DNA of 64,000 bases from Prinia subflava (lineage: Eukaryota > Chordata > Aves > Passeriformes > Cisticolidae). The DNA lies in assembly GCF_021018805.1 (NCBI RefSeq), contig NC_086250.1, positions 69,988,322 through 70,052,321 of the forward strand. Reading direction: 5' to 3'. Shown here one piece after another: positions 48,891 through 59,567 of the stretch (positions are counted from its first letter, which is position 1; each line of letters begins with the position of its first letter). The translations under genes and the position numbers were made by a program. The notes beneath the pieces were generated by a model that was not told the origin of the DNA, did no database searches, and saw only the letters and a list, made by a program, of their open reading frames with translations.

Positions 48891-49150
48891 GTGATAGGGC
48901 AAGGGTGAATGGCTTAAAACTGAAAAGGGAAGGTTTAGATCAGATATTAGCAAGAAATTCTTTCCTGTGGGGTTGGTGAGGCCCTGGCATAGGTTGCCCA
49001 GAAGTTGTGGCTGCCCCATCACTGGAAGTGTTCAAGTCCAGGCTGGATGAGGCTTGGAGCAACCTGAGATAGTGGAAGGTGTCCTGCCCATGGCAGGACG
49101 TTGGAATGAGATGATCATTAATGCCTCTTCCAACCCAAACCATTCCATGA
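48891..49150 (+). repeat. CR1 LINE 3' end, about 260 bp
   Basis: It starts GTGATAGGGCAAGGGTGAAT, then has AGATCAGATATTAGCAAGAA, TTGCCCAGAAGTTGTGGCTG, GTGTTCAAGTCCAGGCTGGA, AGTGGAAGGTGTCCTGCCCA and CTTCCAACCCAAACCATTCC. It is a well-preserved forward CR1 3' end. Confidence 0.94.
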
Positions 49151-49625
49151 GTCTGCTGTTATCTGAAGATGAATTAATATCCTCAAAGAAAGCAAAAGCA
49201 GCTGTGGTCCACAGCTCTTTTTCAGGGTGGTTGCAGCTCACAATGTGCATTGACTTGGCTCCTGATCCTCTCTGCTCTAACAAATTCCTATTGATTTCTC
49301 AGTAATGATTCCTGCCACGATGTTACAGAGGGCAGCCTCCGTCCCTCCTCACAGTCAAGGGGCTGTGTGCTGAGGGGGTGTGAGCAGAGACACTGCTGGT
49401 TTCACTCTGAGCACTCAGGTGTCTGTTCCCACCTGTACCCCCCTTCTTGTGTGACTTCACCCCTCGTGGAACGGGACCTGGGCGTGTGACACAATCGGGT
49501 CTCACCGGCGAACTCTTGTGAAGGGCTGTGGCTCTGAGATGCTAAAAAAACCAAGCCAAGCACACCAGAAAAAACCCCCCAAGTGGATGAATCTCCATCT
49601 CTTCTACCTCTGCCCGTGCTTCCAG

Positions 49626-49709
49626 CGCCCAGGCAGAGCCCAGCAGGCGCTGTGTGGGAGGGATCTTTGCCCTGCTGCCATCTGCGGCGGCCCGAGCCAT
49701 ACGGAGAAG
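49626..49709 (+). other. Candidate 84-nt cassette exon in a CpG-retaining block (unproven)
   Basis: A pyrimidine tract with TGCTTCCAG leads into 84 nt that end GAGAAG|GTGTGC. The 28 codons are open in the phase that exons 6 and 7 need, and would insert RPGRAQQALCGRDL and further residues between Lys292 and Asp293. The stretch has six CpGs in CpG-poor surroundings. A chance pseudo-exon or a regulatory element is at least as likely. Confidence 0.25.
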
Positions 49710-49748
49710 GTGTGCTTGGATTTCGACCGGCTACTCTGCAATGTTGCT

Positions 49749-49762
49749 GTTTCTATGGCAAC
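49749..49762 (+). promoter_or_regulatory. X-box-like (RFX-type) motif
   Basis: GTTTCTATGGCAAC differs at two positions from the palindromic RFX site GTTGCCATGGCAAC. It lies in a CpG-retaining stretch (49667-49820) in intron 6. Binding is inferred from the motif only. Confidence 0.3.
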
Positions 49763-51976
49763 TATTTTTTATTCAACAAGAGGAGCTTAAAATCCGTAGG
49801 GCTAAATCCAATCCTCGGCAGAAGCATCTGCAGTTTTTCAAGGGGCTTTGCAGTAGGTGCAGTTTGTAGCTGGCTCTCGTTGCTTCAGGGTCGTGGTGTC
49901 TCTAAAAGCTCTCTCCCAGCACCCTTTCCTCACCATCCCACCCCACATCTCCACATTTTGGTCTTCCTCTGGTGGCTCTTGTCAGAACAAGGGGACAGCT
50001 TGCACGTGTTGGGTCTTACAGGGGATTTCTGCCTTCCTGCAGAGAGTGCACCTTCAGGGAAAATTGCTCTGTGTTTAGCAAAGGAAGTTGGTGAATCACA
50101 AACAAGACTGATTCATCTGCAAATAATGCAGAGGGTTGCATTTGGTAGCATTTCTTTCTTTATTTCCTTTGTTTTTTTTTTCTCAATTAAAAAATGAATG
50201 CCAGATTCCTGTGGAGGCAGTTTAACCACTGCTATTACTGTGTTTGTGACTGGTTCCCACACATGAGGTTTGTGATTAAAATTAGGCTATTAGAAACAGC
50301 CAGTTTCTTGGAGAAATTAGCAAAAACACGGAGGGGAAGTGATTTCTTCGAAAACAAAAACCAAATCAATTCATATGCTCCCAGTTATATCAGATGGGCC
50401 TTGCTCCTCTGTGTCCTTTATTCAAGTAAACCAGGAGAGATGGGACTGAAGGCAAAAGTGTTTCACACTGTTACGGTTAGAGGAGGTTCAGGTCAATAAT
50501 TTATTAAGTGTTTCTAGTCAGCATCTCAACCTTGCAACTTTTCAGCATTCAAACTTAGTTCTGAATTTTGCCTGAACGTGCAGTTTTATAATTTGTGTGC
50601 ATCTGACTTTCCTGGACCAAAAGAGCCCTGACTTTTAAGACTATTTGAAAATTAGACTGAAATTTCAAAATTAGACCCAAATGAGAGCCTTTTGCTCTTT
50701 TCTATACTCTGTGTAAGCTACTGCATGTAAAATTATATTACGCCTGTGGTCTTGAGCAGAATGGGCTTAAAAATGGCCATTTCACAATCTGAAAGTGATT
50801 CCCTTCCTTGGGTTTGGGGACACAGATAAAGCAACCAGCTCAGAGTGCAGCTTCTCTAAGTGTCACAGACAAAAGCAGCTTAGCCAGGTCCCCCTGTTCT
50901 ATCAGCTTTACCCAGTGCACTGTAAAATTACCTGAGCTCCACTCTTGTGACATGGACAAAATTGAGTTTATTTACACCCAAATGGCATTTTTTTAGCAGA
51001 AATTACATTTGTGGACCTGGTATTTAGCTACTAGGTTGGGCAAATGGCAGTGATGATTTTGAAATTCCTCTTTCTGAGTCCATCACCTAAAACTAATACT
51101 TACTGAGTTAATTACCAGAACTTAAGCATGTCCCCCAGCACAGGCACTTCCCTAAGGCTTACTCACATCCTTAAGAGTTGCAATGCTTTTCTAAATCTGT
51201 TTGTGGGTCTCTTTTGGAGTGACATTTAGGGTGCTGTGTCACCTGGCATTTCTGAAATCCGCACTGCTGGTGGCTTGTTAGCTGTGAGAGACAAAATTGT
51301 GTGGCTATCTCAGACCATAAAGGAAGAAGGCTGGGAATTTGGAGCCTGTTTCTGCTCCCAGCACTGTGGCTGACTTGTTACTTAACCTCCAGATGTTGCA
51401 GTTCCCAGCCCTGTGTGTGATGCTGGATGCAGTGAGCTGTTGCAAAGCCCATCTGTAATTTTTGCAGAATAATTACAGAAACACGAGCCATGTAAAGATG
51501 GAAATCATGGTGCAGATGTGTATCAAAGCAGGGCTGTCTTTCAGGTGGCCCAGAGGGTCACAGCCTGTGCATTTGCAAATGCACCCCTGCTCTAAAGCTG
51601 TGAGCGTGGGACTGAGTTTAATTGCTTTTTTGGGATTATAGTGAGAGCTTTGACAGCTCTGGCTGTTGCCAGTGGGTTTGGACTGTGAGTGACAGACGTT
51701 CATTGAGGAGTTTTGCAGTGCTCCACTCATTAGCCGTGAGCTGTAATCCATCATGTTAGAGACTGTGACCCTTGGAGTGAGCAGCTGTGGTGCCCGTGCC
51801 ACGTTAATTTGTTGAATGTTTTGTGGCATGATTTTTCACTTTGCTGTAAGGGGCTCTCCTGTGTCCTTGCTGATTGTCAGTCCAGGTTACTTGACTGCTC
51901 CTCAGCAGCCAGAGGGTGTTTCCATTGCCCTCTCAGGGCTTGTGAACCCCAGGACAGGAGATCTACTGGTATAAAT

Positions 51977-52210
51977 TATAGAATCACAGAATCATTGACT
52001 CATTTAGCTTGGAAAACCTCCAAGATCATGTTCAACCATTACCCAGCGTGGCCAAGCCAACCACCAAACCATGTCCCTAAATGCCACATCTGCACAACTT
52101 CTAAATCCCTCCAGGGATGGTGACTCCAACACTTCCCTGGGCAGCCTGTGCCAATGACTGGCAGCCCATTGAGTGTAGAAATTTTTCCTGATATCCAACC
52201 AATACTTCAG
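51977..52210 (-). repeat. CR1 LINE 3' end, about 235 bp
   Basis: It starts TTATAGAATCACAGAATCAT, then AGCTTGGAAAACCTCCAAGA, CATGTCCCTAAATGCCACAT, CCAGGGATGGTGACTCCAAC and CTTCCCTGGGCAGCCTGTGC. The minus-strand translation includes HRLPREVLESPSLEGF, the C-terminus of CR1 ORF2. It is inverted and 5' truncated. Confidence 0.94.
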
Positions 52211-53709
52211 TGTGGTCAGCCAGGCAGCTCCTGGGAAGCACTGACTGCCACTAGGAGTAAAGGCCCACCGTGCATGAGGCATTAAAATGCTCCAGCTGGT
52301 CAAAACTATTCTGCCTGTTGATCTCCATTTCAAAGGAAATTGCAAGTCACTAGGAGAAGCTGCTAGAAAATAATGGCTGGTGACATCCTCGCTGGTGGCG
52401 TTGAATGCTGTGAAATAGCAGCAAAGGGTGGAATTCTGCCACCCATTATCATTTCAGGCATTTCTTTTGTTCAGCTGCAGAGCCTGGCGGGGACCAGGAG
52501 AAAGTCTCACCCCTCCAGTCCTTTCCTTGTAGCTGCTTTTATTAAACAGGCGTCGTTCCTGTCAACGTGAATAAAGGGAAGAGAGAGCAGTTCATTATCC
52601 AGTGTATCACTTTGAGTCTAATACTAATTAAAAGCTTTGCCATCACTTCTCTGGAACCTATTCTTAGAAATTATGTAAATTAATTGGAGTTTTGAAGAGG
52701 AGCATATGCCAAATCCTGAGTAATTCCCTGCTGGCTGAGGCAGCTCCAGCACTGGAACCAGAGAATGGCATCAGGAATCTTTTTTTCTTTCCTTTTGTGG
52801 CTGCAGAAATACAAAGCTGCTTGGGTAAATTTTGATGGTTCTCTTTAGGCAGTATACAAGACAGATCGAATATCCAGACCCTGACCATTTTGCAGATGGG
52901 TACAATACAAAGGCTTTTTTTCCATGAAAGCTTTTCCATCTCAAAATTGACGACATTTAACACAGAAAGGGTTTTTACTTCCACAGCATTTCTCTAAAGA
53001 AATGCATGTGCCTGCTTCAAAGAGGATTTTGACCCTCAAAAGGGAGATATACTTGAGATCCCGTGAACTCCCCTAGTGAGTTCACTCTTGCTACTAATTT
53101 AATGGGGAAAATATTTACTTGCTAAGCTGAGTGACAAGGGAGATTTGATCCCTAGGTACACAGCACTTTTGAAGTAAAATACCTTCAAATATTACTAGTA
53201 CTTTTTTCCCCCCTATCTGATTATTTTTCCCCTTTGAAAAAAAGCCAAAACAAATAGAAGGGAGAAACACCAAAGAAAATGATTCGGATAAAAAGGAGAA
53301 GCAGTTTGGTTTGGTGTCAGTATATTTTGGGCTCAATCAACAAATCACTTTAAAAGTTGATTAAACTACTTGAGTGTTTAAAGATAAACATGATTAAGTA
53401 CTTTGGTGGATCTTGGCTTATTATGTATGGAAGCTGGATCCAAGCGTGAGTTGAATCATGGAATGTTTGTGGGGAGATGCTGATTCCAGATGTTTGTTTT
53501 GCACGTTTTGCAAAGTTGCCTTTTCTTTACAGCCTTGCCCCAAGGATTAAGAGACTTCAGAGTGTGGATCCTCAGGCAGAAGGAGGCAGCCCTCCAGTCC
53601 AAATGCTATTTTTTCTTTAGGGGTTTAAAGTTCAGTGCTGGTGAGATTGGAGTTTTGAAGCCATCATCTTTTCCCTGTGAAGTCTTTTAAGCACTAAAGG
53701 TGGCAATTT

Positions 53710-53995
53710 TTGATAGGACCTTAAAGCTCATCTCCTTCCACTCCCCTGCCAAGGGCAGGAACACCTCCCACTATCCCAGGTTGCTGGCCTTGAACACTTC
53801 CAGGGATGGACATCTAGAACTTCTCAGGGAAACCTGTTCTAGTGACTCAGTTCACTCACAGTAAAGAATTTGTTCCTAATATCTGATCTAAATCTGCCTT
53901 TTTTCAGCTTAAAACCATTCTTCCTCCACCTATCATTGCATATCCTTATAAAAAGGATGCTCAAACTCCTGGATGTCTCCTCCTTTCTCAGCCAT
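53710..53995 (-). repeat. CR1 LINE 3' fragment, about 285 bp
   Basis: It reads TGATAGGACCTTAAAGCTCA, CACTCCCCTGCCAAGGGCAG, TTGAACACTTCCAGGGATGG, CACTCACAGTAAAGAATTTG, TTCCTAATATCTGATCTAAA and GCTTAAAACCATTCTTCCTC. It is an inverted CR1. The body is good, but the extreme 3' terminus is worn. Confidence 0.92.
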
Positions 53996-55347
53996 TAGTT
54001 TCTTGGGCTCTGGGCCTTAATATTCTTAAATACTCCTCAGTTTCCTCATCAGTATTTTCTTGTGCTCTAAAACAAAATTCATTATAGTTCCATTGGTGGT
54101 TTTTTTCTGCTTCTTGGTTCTCACTGGAAAGGGCTCCATAACACTGCAGGCTGGTAAGATGAAAACAACCATTCCTTTAGCTGTGGTTGAAGCTTGTAAA
54201 AGTCCTTATCTCTAGCAGCAGTTGGAATGTAAGATCCCAAAATAGAAGTTGTTAAGCCCTTACAAGTGCAGACAGTTCTTGGGAAAAGAAAGCACAATGA
54301 AGCACAACTTTGGATCAATAGAAAATCATTTTAGAACAAGAATACCACATGTAGCAATGAATGTAGATGGGATTGTTGTTGCTAACCACTTATTAGATAG
54401 CAAGCTTTCTGCATGTATTTTGGAGTAGTCTGTGAGTGTGTGCTAAATACAACATCATCTCTCTTTATGCTTGCATTGGCTAATGCACTAGTGGTTTAGA
54501 AATACTGTGGGATATTTTTACTGAATGAACACAAAATGCAGTCATTACCCTGGAATTAGGGTGGCAGCTGGTGTGACTGTTAGATGGGGGTCACAAGGGA
54601 TGGAGTAATTAGGTGTGTTTAACACACTGGTGGCAAACCGAGGAATTGAATGTGGGTTATTTCTGAATTTCAGGACTGTATCCCGCATCCCCAGAGCTGC
54701 TGTGGAAAACCTTCTGTGTGTAGCCTGTGGGTGCAGCCAGGTTTTAACCCAAGTCTAAGTGTTATGTTGGGCATGTACTTGAACACAGCTGCCTGCGTGC
54801 CCATCTTCATGTTCTCTGGTTGCCCACATTTTGGGTCTGAGTTCACTGCCCAAGGCTTAATCCATTTCCAGTCTCCTGGCTGCAAAAAAAAAAAAATACC
54901 TTTCCATCTTGCCATCTTGGAGACCAGCCCAGGTGCTAATTTTGGTGCCCTGCAGTTGCTGGACACCCATCAGGGTAAATCAGGGCCATGCTGAGCATCT
55001 TGTGCATTACCCTGGGGGGTTCAGTCTGAGTCTTGGCACCTCTGGATTTTCAGTTGCTCCCAGAGGGTGGTGGCTGTCAGAGATGGAGAGACTGCCCACA
55101 GGAGATTTTCAAGCAGCAGTTTCTCAGCCAGGTCCTCATTTTGGTGAGCACAGTCTCCTTGTGGACCAAGTTCTGGTTGGATTATTCTGCTGAGATGGAC
55201 ATAGCCTGTGCTTTAGGTGTGATGGGCTTAGTGCTGTAGATGTGTCCTCTAGGACTGAGTTGTCCCCTCTCTTTCTGTGGTTGGGTTGGCATGAAAAGAA
55301 CACAGGACCAGCTAAGTTGACAAAACCATTGTGGACGCCTTTCAGAT

Positions 55348-55391
55348 AGGTTTTCAGATGTATTGGCTCAGGTTTTCAGATGTATTGGCTC
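55348..55391. repeat. 22-bp tandem duplication next to the exon 7 acceptor
   Basis: The 22-base unit from AGGTTTTCAG to TATTGGCTC occurs twice without a gap and ends 36 bp before exon 7. It therefore lies where branch points are usually chosen and may duplicate one. Confidence 0.9.
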
Positions 55392-55426
55392 CTTCTTGGT
55401 GTCACCACGTGTTCCTCTTCCCTCAG

Positions 55427-55528
55427 GACCACGCTGATTTAAGAAACCACTTCGTCACTGTGGGGATGAAGCTGGAGGCAGTGAATATGAGGGAGCCATT
55501 TCATATCTGTCCTGCATCAGTGACCAAG
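55427..55528 (+). CDS. SFMBT2: SFMBT2 coding exon 7 (first half of MBT repeat 3 core)
   Basis: This exon encodes residues 293-326, exactly 34 codons. It reads [20 protein letters not shown] then [23 protein letters not shown] is the MBT core opening, equivalent to PGMKLEVAN in repeat 1. The acceptor is GTTCCTCTTCCCTCAG and the donor is AAG|GTGAGT. It is phase 0 on both sides, so skipping it would remove 34 residues in frame and break repeat 3. From memory the human protein has EPFYISPASVTK here. The upstream intron carries a 22-bp duplication near the branch-point zone. Confidence 0.98.
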
Positions 55529-56165
55529 GTGAGTGCTCAGAAAGGAGGGATGGAAAGAGCCTGGGAAACCCTTCCTGATTTCCATCACATTTAGAAAAAA
55601 AAAGAAACAGGAGCGGTACTTAAGTGGCTGGAGAACACGTTGAGAAACAGGTTTTAAATCCATAAATGTTCCTAATTAATTAATTCTTTCCCACAAGCAT
55701 CACCAGCTGATTCCATGTACTTAAAAGCAGTGGGGATGAGCACATTCATCTACCACTTGAATGCAAAAAAAAAAAATCCATCTTCTGTCTTTGTCTCCCC
55801 TCCATCCTTATGTATTTTCCCTGCACATCTGAGAAACCTATGGAAATAAAACAGCTGAATGGAGGTGGTAGTTGGATATTTAATCCACACACTCAAATGC
55901 AAGGCTCTGGGATCTTCAGGATCATCTCCAGTTGCTGCTCAGCTGTGAGACCTTGAACCTCAGCGCTTTCCATTGCTTCATTTCACCCATCTCTAAAATG
56001 CAGGCTTTGATCTCTTGGGCAGAAACACTTTGACGAAAAGGTTTAGGTGAGAGAAAATGATTTTCAGTAGTTTGATCTCCAGGTCTGGCTGTTTCAGCTT
56101 TTCATGTTACCTTACATTGCAGCAAATCTAACTCCTCATTTTGGCCTCTTCTTTTTCACCCTTAG
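55529..56165 (+). other. SFMBT2: Intron 7 (637 bp)
   Basis: The intron spans GTGAGT to TTTCACCCTTAG. It is a short, AT-rich intron and the only one that splits an MBT core in this window. It holds an A-run at 55766-55778 and no visible transposon. Confidence 0.95.
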
Positions 56166-56313
56166 GTTTTTAACAATCATTATTTTCAAGTGACCATTGA
56201 TGACTTGAGACCTGAACCCAGCAAAATCTCGATGCTTTGCCATGCAGATTCCTTGGGGATCTTGCCAATACAGTGGTGCCTTAAAAACGGAGTCAATCTC
56301 ACACCTCCCAAGG
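56166..56313 (+). CDS. SFMBT2: SFMBT2 coding exon 8 (second half of MBT repeat 3 core)
   Basis: This exon encodes residues 327-375 plus the first base of codon 376. It reads [20 protein letters not shown], then [18 protein letters not shown] and [19 protein letters not shown] and PIQWCLKNG are the third-repeat forms of the DFW...D and VGWC motifs. HADSLGI is typical of MBT3 in this family. The acceptor is CACCCTTAG. The donor is AAGG|GTTTGT, an unusually weak GT, chosen because the split Gly codon (G|GT) joins exon 9 in frame. It enters in phase 0 and leaves in phase 1. Confidence 0.98.
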
Positions 56314-57583
56314 GTTTGTATTCCTTCTCAGTGATTTTGGGTTTACTCTGAAGGATATTTGCTTATTATTATTGCCTTTAAAATTGTGGTGGTGGTTGCT
56401 GCAGGGCATCAGCTGAAGTATCTCAGGCCAGAGTAGTTCTCTGGAGTGACTGGGGCTGTTCTGGCTCTTAGCAGCCCATGAACATCTCAACAAATGTGTC
56501 TTGCTGGTGGATTGATGTCCTGTGCCTTGAAGTCTGATCCAGGCTTGTGAAATCCTTGTGAATCCCTGTGGAATGAATCCTAGAAGTTCTTTTTGTGTGT
56601 AGAGAGCAAAAGGAGCATTTAAAGTCCAATCTAGTGGAAAACCGTGTTTCATCCACCTTGGTTCAAGACTGAGGCCCAAAGTTCCTAGATCTGGATGTCT
56701 GAGCTAAGAACAGCTGCCTGCCCAGGTGTGTGGAGGGATTTCCTTGGCTGTCTCAACAAATCCCAGGGCACAGTGCAAGCAGTGTTCAGGTCAGCCAGGA
56801 GAAACACCCTCCAGCCCTGCTGTTCCTCAAGTTTGTAGCAGTGCAGTTAATTACTCCCAACTTCAGACAACCACCTGTGGTGCTCTAGCAATATTTCTTT
56901 GCTTGCAAAATGTGTTGGTTCCCTGGAATTTCAGGGGTTTGAAGCTGTCTGGGTTGTTGGTCTGTTCCAAAAATCAATGTTGCTTGGGAGAAAGAAATAC
57001 CTAAAAAAAAGAAAAAAATCAAGCTAAGTTTTATCTATGAACTTTTGTCTTCATTTTGGAAAAAGCATGATGCTGCCAAAGCCAGGGGAGGAAAGGGTTA
57101 TTCCCTACCAGATTCAGGATCCTCTTATGTATATCCAGGGTGCTTCTTCAGCACATGTAATTTGAAATTCCTACCAAAGTCCTGCAGCCCTGTGCGTGCA
57201 GCTGCATGCAGTGCATCCATGATTGCTCTGCTGCTTCGACTGAAATAAGTCTGCTGTCTGGGGCTTTAGCTCTCTCCTGCTAAAACCCAGGTGTAGTGAT
57301 AATGCCTGTGTAAGCACTCACTGATATTGGCCAGAAAATGTGGCAAAAATGAAAGTAAATGGAATATTTTGGGGTTTTTTCCCACCCGAATTCACATGCA
57401 GCTTGCCTCAGGTAGGATAATTAACTGAAGGAGACCATAGGATTAAAAATTTCCAATCCATGTTGATACAAAGCCTATCTGAGATGGTATTTTATGGGTC
57501 AAGTGTATGTGAACTCTCTTTTAGATGCCAACATTTTAAGATGTATCTGAAGCATCTGTCATGTGAATATTTCTCAGCTTGGC

Positions 57584-57672
57584 CAGGTCTAGTGGAGGTG
57601 TCCCTGCCCATGGCAGAGAGATAGAACTGGGTCACCCTCTGGGCCCCTTCCAACCCAAACCATTCTGTGATC
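57584..57672 (+). repeat. CR1 LINE 3' end fragment
   Basis: It reads CCAGGTCTAGTGGAGGTGTC, CCTGCCCATGGCAGAGAGAT, GGGCCCCTTCCAACCCAAAC and CATTCTGTGATCTTGTG. This is a forward CR1 terminus of about 90 bp. Confidence 0.92.
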
Positions 57673-58627
57673 TTGTGTTATTGGGATCCTGATTATTGGG
57701 ATCTTCCTGGGCACCTGAGAAAGTGCAGAAAGTCTCTCCACATTCCCCTGGCGAAAATGGTGTCAGAAAGAGATCAGAAATCCTGGGGGGAAAGCTATTT
57801 AAAAGGCATAAAGCCAGTGGCAGATAAATGTATTCTATATGTTGCTGTATTTTTTTACACTGTGTATAAGGGCTGCATGTCCAAACTGAATTTTCACACT
57901 TTGAAACCTTTTCTATGAGCAGACACGTTCTTGGAGTTAATAAAATATAATCAGATACTAGAATGAGTTATTTGAAAATAAACACAAATTAAACACGACA
58001 GAAACCCATAAACCAAATAAGAAAGCAGACAGAAAGTGAAAAGCATCCAAACCCCTGGTTAATTTAAGGTTGCCAGGGAGGTTTTCTGGTCTCAAAATCA
58101 ACAGATTTTTTTTGTCAGAACAATGTGTCAGGTTGGGGTATTGGAGTTCAGAGTCCTTTATTTGTCTGATATCCATTCTCTTGCCTTTTTGCCTATCGGA
58201 GCTTTATTGAAGACAAACAAAGAGTAAATGGGTCATGAACAGGAGGTGCAAATATTTGCTACTCGAAATAGAGAGCAGTGTTTTCCTGTACAGTGCCAAA
58301 AATGAATATCCATTAACTGCTGCTGTGTAAACATTGAACAAGCTCTGTTTATATTTATTAGAGCAGGATTTATAGACCACTTCCCTTTCAAGTAACAATC
58401 ATTGTTTTATGAGCTATTAAGTGGGGGAAAAAAACATTTTGATAATGCTCCTAGTTGTAAAGCTTACTGAGGAAAAGCCAATTCCAAAACCTGCACTACG
58501 TTTGTATTGTTATATTTGCTTCTGATGAGGCTGCTGGGCTCTTCCATGCCTGGAGATGGGATGGCAGGCACGGTGAAGGTGTTGCATGTTTGAGGAGCAG
58601 CAAACACAGCTCTCAGTGCTGTCCCTT

Positions 58628-58727
58628 GCGATTCCAGTGGTGCAGGGCCAAGCCGACGGGCAGTTGTGTGGAGACAACACAGTCAAGTTTTTGTACCTCA
58701 CTAAAACACCTCGAATGGGCCTTTTCC
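58628..58727 (+). repeat. Direct repeat, copy 1 (100 bp)
   Basis: From GCGATTCCAGTGGTGCAGGG to CCTCGAATGGGCCTTTTCC, this stretch matches 59468-59567 at about 94 of 100 positions without gaps, offset exactly 840 bp. Outside the unit the flanks do not match. Most substitutions would change amino acids, so it does not look like conserved coding DNA. I do not recognise the family. Confidence 0.92.
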
Positions 58728-58840
58728 TGAGTCTTGCAGCGTGGCAGGGTGGCAGTGCCAGGTGTTGATGGAGGCACTGGGTGCTGGCACCTCCCCGGCC
58801 GCTGAGGGAGGCAACTGAGAGCAGGAAAACTCCTCCAGTC

Positions 58841-59305
58841 CAGCTGGAGCATCGAGTCCAGCCTTGGATCTCCACCTTGGCAGCCAGCACTGTGTCCAGT
58901 TGTTTCTTGACCACTTCCAGGGATGGGGGATTCCACCGCTTCCCTGGGCAGCCCGTTCCAAAGCCTGACAACCCTTGGAGTGAAGAAATTCTTACCAATA
59001 TCCAACCTAAATGTCCCCTGGCCCAACCTGAGGCAGTTCCCTCTCCTCCTGTCCCTGTTCCCTGGGAACAGAGCCCAACCCTCCCGGCTGTCCCCTCCTG
59101 TTGGGGACTTGTGCAGAGCCACAAGGTCCCCCCTGAGCCTCCTTTTCTCCAGGCTGAGCCCCTTTCCCATCTCCTCAGCCTCTCCTGGGGCTCCAGACCC
59201 TTCCCCAGCTCTGTTCTCTTCCCTGGACTTGCTCCAGCCCCTCTGTGTCTGTGGCCATGAAAGCCCAGAACTGGACACAGCCCTGGAGGAGCAGCCTCAC
59301 CCTGA
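58841..59305 (-). repeat. CR1 LINE, about 465-bp 3' fragment
   Basis: It runs from CAGCTGGAGCATCGAGTCCA through CTTCCAGGGATGGGGGATTC, CCTGGGCAGCCCGTTCCAAA, GAAATTCTTACCAATATCCA and GAGCCTCCTTTTCTCCAGGC to AGAACTGGACACAGCCCTGG. The minus-strand frame includes [32 protein letters not shown] and [10 protein letters not shown], the C-terminal part of the CR1 ORF2 protein. Truncation and a lost start make it non-functional. It is the longest CR1 piece here and sits between the two direct-repeat copies. Confidence 0.95.
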
Positions 59306-59467
59306 AAAAGCCACAGATGAGTCAGGGCTTATTTGAAGTCAATTCCTGGGTGTTCCCCTCTTGGAATCCTCCTTGTGGTGCTGCAGCGAGTTAGTTTTGT
59401 GGTTATAAGCACAGTTATTCTCCCCAGAGGCCCTCCCAGGTTCTGTTCCAAAGGAAAAGGGCTTCCA

Positions 59468-59567
59468 GCGATTGCAGTGGTGCAGGGCCAAGGCGACGGG
59501 CGGTTGTGTGGTGACAACACAGTCAAGATTTTGTACCTCACTAAAACACCTCTAATGGGCCTTTTCC
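59468..59567 (+). repeat. Direct repeat, copy 2 (100 bp)
   Basis: This is the second copy of 58628-58727, beginning GCGATTGCAGTGGTGCAGGG. Both copies keep a short stem GTTGT/ACAAC around a 6-base loop, which differs by one base. Similar lengths and sharp borders suggest a duplicated unit or two insertions of the same short element. Confidence 0.92.

Larger units (their letters stand above)
43626..55426 (+). other. SFMBT2: Intron 6 (11.8 kb)
   Basis: The intron spans GTAAAA to CTTCCCTCAG. It contains four CR1 fragments (two forward, two inverted), a CpG-retaining block at 49620-49830 with an exon-like 84-nt stretch and an X-box-like site, and a 22-bp tandem duplication just before the acceptor of exon 7. 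The 204-codon open frame across 49583-50197 shows no recognised domain. No second gene is supported. Confidence 0.9.

Noticed and set aside
49583..50197. 204-codon plus-strand ORF as a separate gene
   Set aside because: No recognisable domain, runs through T-rich DNA at its end, no promoter or splicing context. Its start region uses another frame than the exon-like 84-nt stretch.
58613..59278. 221-codon minus-strand ORF (and the overlapping 204-codon ORF at 58510-59124) as a gene
   Set aside because: The core is the C-terminal end of CR1 ORF2 ([28 protein letters not shown]). It is extended by chance open frame, with no proper start or domain.
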